In this document: positions 62,477 to 64,000 of the stretch, in pieces | How positions within the stretch are numbered: position 1 is the stretch's first letter | How the letters are laid out: every line of letters starts with the position of its first letter | Assembly: GCF_036195325.1 (NCBI RefSeq) | Contig: NZ_CP108101.1 | Location: 186,001-250,000, forward strand | DNA from: Streptomyces sp. NBC_00234 | GTDB taxonomy: Bacteria > Actinomycetota > Actinomycetes > Streptomycetales > Streptomycetaceae | Reading direction: 5' to 3' | DNA: 64,000 nucleotides | Position numbers and translations under genes: made by a program | Notes under the pieces: model-generated | Databases searched by the model: none | Seen by the model: the letters and a program-made list of their open reading frames with translations, nothing else | Told to the model about the DNA's origin: nothing

Positions 62477-63601
62477 ATGAGCACAGGACGGCCGCGGGTC
62501 CCGGCCGGTGTCACGGACTGGGTGATCGCGGTCGGCGTGGCGGCGGCGCTGTTGGTCACCGGCATGTCGGCGCAGCACTCCGCCGCACAACTCGACCTGA
62601 TCGGCTACGCGTTGCTCGCAGCCGGCGGCCTCGCGCTGGCCGCGCGACGGCGGGCGCCGGTCCCCGTCCTGGCCGTCACCGGGCTGTGCGCGGTGGGCTA
62701 CCAGGCGGCAGGTTTCGACGTCGCGGCCGTCGCGTTCCTGTTCGCGGTGTACGCCGCCGTGCGGGCCGGACACCGCGTGGCCACGGCAGTGGCGAGCGTG
62801 GCCCTGCTGGCCGCCCTCCCCCTGGCGGCTCTGGCCTCCCTGCACGACACGCGCGAGGCGTTCGCGCAGGCCCGGGGCGCCCTCGAACTGGCCTGGCTGA
62901 TCGCAGCCGCCGCCGCGGGCGAGGCGCTGCGCCAGGCGGAGCGGCGGGCGGACGAGGCCGAGCGCACCCGGGAGGAAACCGCCCGGCGCCGCGCCGACGA
63001 GGAGCGGCTGCACATCGCACGCGAACTGCACGACTCGCTCGTCCACCAGATCTCGATCGTCAAGGTGCAGTCCGAGGTCGCGGTCCACGTGGCCCGCAAA
63101 CGGGGCGAGGAAGTGCCGGAGGCTCTGCTGGCGATCCAGCAGGCAGCCCGGGAGGCGACCCGGGAGCTGCGGGCGACGCTGGAGGCACTTCGTGACGACG
63201 ACAAGGCCCCGCCGCACGGTCTCGACGACGTTCCGGAACTGGTGGAGAGGGCTCGCATGACCGGTCTGGACACGGCGCTGACGATCGAAGGACTCCGACA
63301 GGACATGCCGGCAGCGGTGGACCGTACCGTCTACCGGATCGTTCAGGAATCGCTCACCAACATCGCCCGCCACGCCGCCGCGACGACCGCGTCGGTACGG
63401 ATCGACTACGGTCCCGACGCCCTGACCGTACGAGTCGACGACGACGGCCGGGCCACGCCGTCCGCTGCGTCGACACCCGGCGTCGGGCTGCTCGGCATGC
63501 GCGAACGCGTCACCGCTCTCGGCGGCCGGCTGCACGCGGAGCCCCGCACCGGGGGCGGCTTCACCGTCCACGCGGAACTGCCCGTGGAGCGGACGCCGTG
63601 A
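62477..63601 (+). CDS. Two-component sensor histidine kinase (HisKA_3/NarL type)
   Basis: A 374-residue kinase. About four to five N-terminal helices (about 12-150) form a membrane sensor. The dimerisation and phosphoacceptor box is ADEERLHIARELHDSLVHQI with His185. The HATPase region reads YRIVQESLTNIARHA (N box) and GVGLLGMRERVTALGGRLHA (G box). It pairs with the response regulator whose GTG overlaps its stop (GTGA). The signal is unknown, as the sensor part is all membrane helices. Confidence 0.93.
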   Translation: MSTGRPRVPAGVTDWVIAVGVAAALLVTGMSAQHSAAQLDLIGYALLAAGGLALAARRRAPVPVLAVTGLCAVGYQAAGFDVAAVAFLFAVYAAVRAGHRVATAVASVALLAALPLAALASLHDTREAFAQARGALELAWLIAAAAAGEALRQAERRADEAERTREETARRRADEERLHIARELHDSLVHQISIVKVQSEVAVHVARKRGEEVPEALLAIQQAAREATRELRATLEALRDDDKAPPHGLDDVPELVERARMTGLDTALTIEGLRQDMPAAVDRTVYRIVQESLTNIARHAAATTASVRIDYGPDALTVRVDDDGRATPSAASTPGVGLLGMRERVTALGGRLHAEPRTGGGFTVHAELPVERTP

Positions 63602-64000
63602 TCCGTGTCCTGCTGGTCGACGACCAGCCGCTGCTTCGCAGCGGATTTCGCGCGCTCCTCGACCTCGAGGACGACATCGAGGTGGTGGCCGAGGCCGGCG
63701 ACGGGCAGGAGTGCCTGGCTCTGGCGAAGCAGCATCTGCCCGACGTCGCGCTCATCGACGTCCAGATGCCGGTGCTCGACGGCATCGAGGCGACCCGGCT
63801 CATCGCCGCCGACCCGGATCTGGCCGGGGTGCACGTCGTCATCCTGACCAACTACGGCTTCGACGAGTACGTCTTCCACGCTCTGCGGGCAGGGGCAGCC
63901 GGATTCCTCGTCAAGGACATCGTTCCGGAAGACCTTCTGCACTCCGTTCGTGTCGCCGCGCGCGGTGACGCCCTGCTCGCCCCGTCGATCACCCGCAAGC
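63598..64000 (+). CDS. NarL/LuxR-type response regulator (3' end beyond window)
   Basis: The first 134 residues of a response regulator, starting at GTG 63598 inside the kinase stop. The receiver domain has the acidic pair Asp8/Asp9, phosphoacceptor Asp54 (ALIDVQMPVLDG), Thr84 (VILTNYGFDE) and Lys106 (GFLVKDIVPED). The linker RVAARGDALLAPSITRK is the usual run-in to a LuxR helix-turn-helix, which lies outside the window. Confidence 0.93.
   Translation, partial: MIRVLLVDDQPLLRSGFRALLDLEDDIEVVAEAGDGQECLALAKQHLPDVALIDVQMPVLDGIEATRLIAADPDLAGVHVVILTNYGFDEYVFHALRAGAAGFLVKDIVPEDLLHSVRVAARGDALLAPSITRK

Overview
The window looks like a chromosomal segment of a Streptomyces or close relative. It has very high GC throughout, many GTG starts, AGGAGG-type ribosome binding sites, dense overlapping operons, several ECF sigma factors, SpoIIE-type phosphatases, and MFS, TetR, MarR and LacI genes. 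I saw no rRNA, tRNA, IS element or CRISPR array. Its accessory-metabolism content would suit a chromosome arm better than the core (inference).

Layout. 1-7850: a cut APC amino-acid permease, a saccharopine-dehydrogenase-like enzyme, and a 1437-residue secreted subtilase with an Asp-box propeller, divergent from its probable LuxR-type regulator. 7945-13460: an MFS exporter with its TetR repressor and a clear operator, an alpha/beta hydrolase, then an ECF41-type sigma factor behind an NDH-2-like flavoprotein that carries an ECF41-type promoter. 13649-17661: a PAS-SpoIIE phosphatase, a decayed hotdog thioesterase, a GNAT gene with a short upstream ORF, and a Tat/lipoprotein PQQ-propeller.

18070-30366 is the most unusual part. 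Eight tightly overlapping genes (GT2 glycosyltransferase, FAD oxidoreductase, class-III aminotransferase, a small unknown protein, GMC oxidoreductase, FHS-like MFS, two different GH35 beta-galactosidases) are followed by a LacI regulator. One sigma70-like promoter carrying the palindrome GTTACCGGTAAC precedes them. The locus appears to make or modify an amino/oxo glycoside and to transport and trim galactosides.

30415-36341: a light-response module (LitQ-, LitR- and LitS-like genes) whose sigma gene runs on into a MarR gene ahead of an MMPL exporter. 36435-40751: a DUF4383 protein, a HAD hydrolase, and a HelR-type RNA-polymerase-recycling ATPase with a rifamycin-associated element (RAE) in front. 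40893-46463: a second SnoaL-tailed ECF sigma factor divergent from an AhpD-like protein, then MFS, two aldo/keto reductases and an SRPBCC protein.

46533-51443: a zinc-ribbon/L7-L12-like protein, an NmrA-like protein, a HIT hydrolase, and a large secreted beta-helix/PDZ protein with paired operator arms. 51528-56238: an MFS gene and a sulfide/persulfide detoxification regulon (rhodanese-DUF2892, CstR-like repressor, TauE permease, MBL-rhodanese persulfide dioxygenase) with three matching ATACCC/GGGTAT operators. 56376-64000: a lipoprotein, a PAS-GAF-SpoIIE phosphatase, a cupin/SDR/MBL group, a three-repeat membrane protein, and a two-component system cut by the window end.

Functions are read from motifs and neighbours by eye. 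Nothing was searched against a database.
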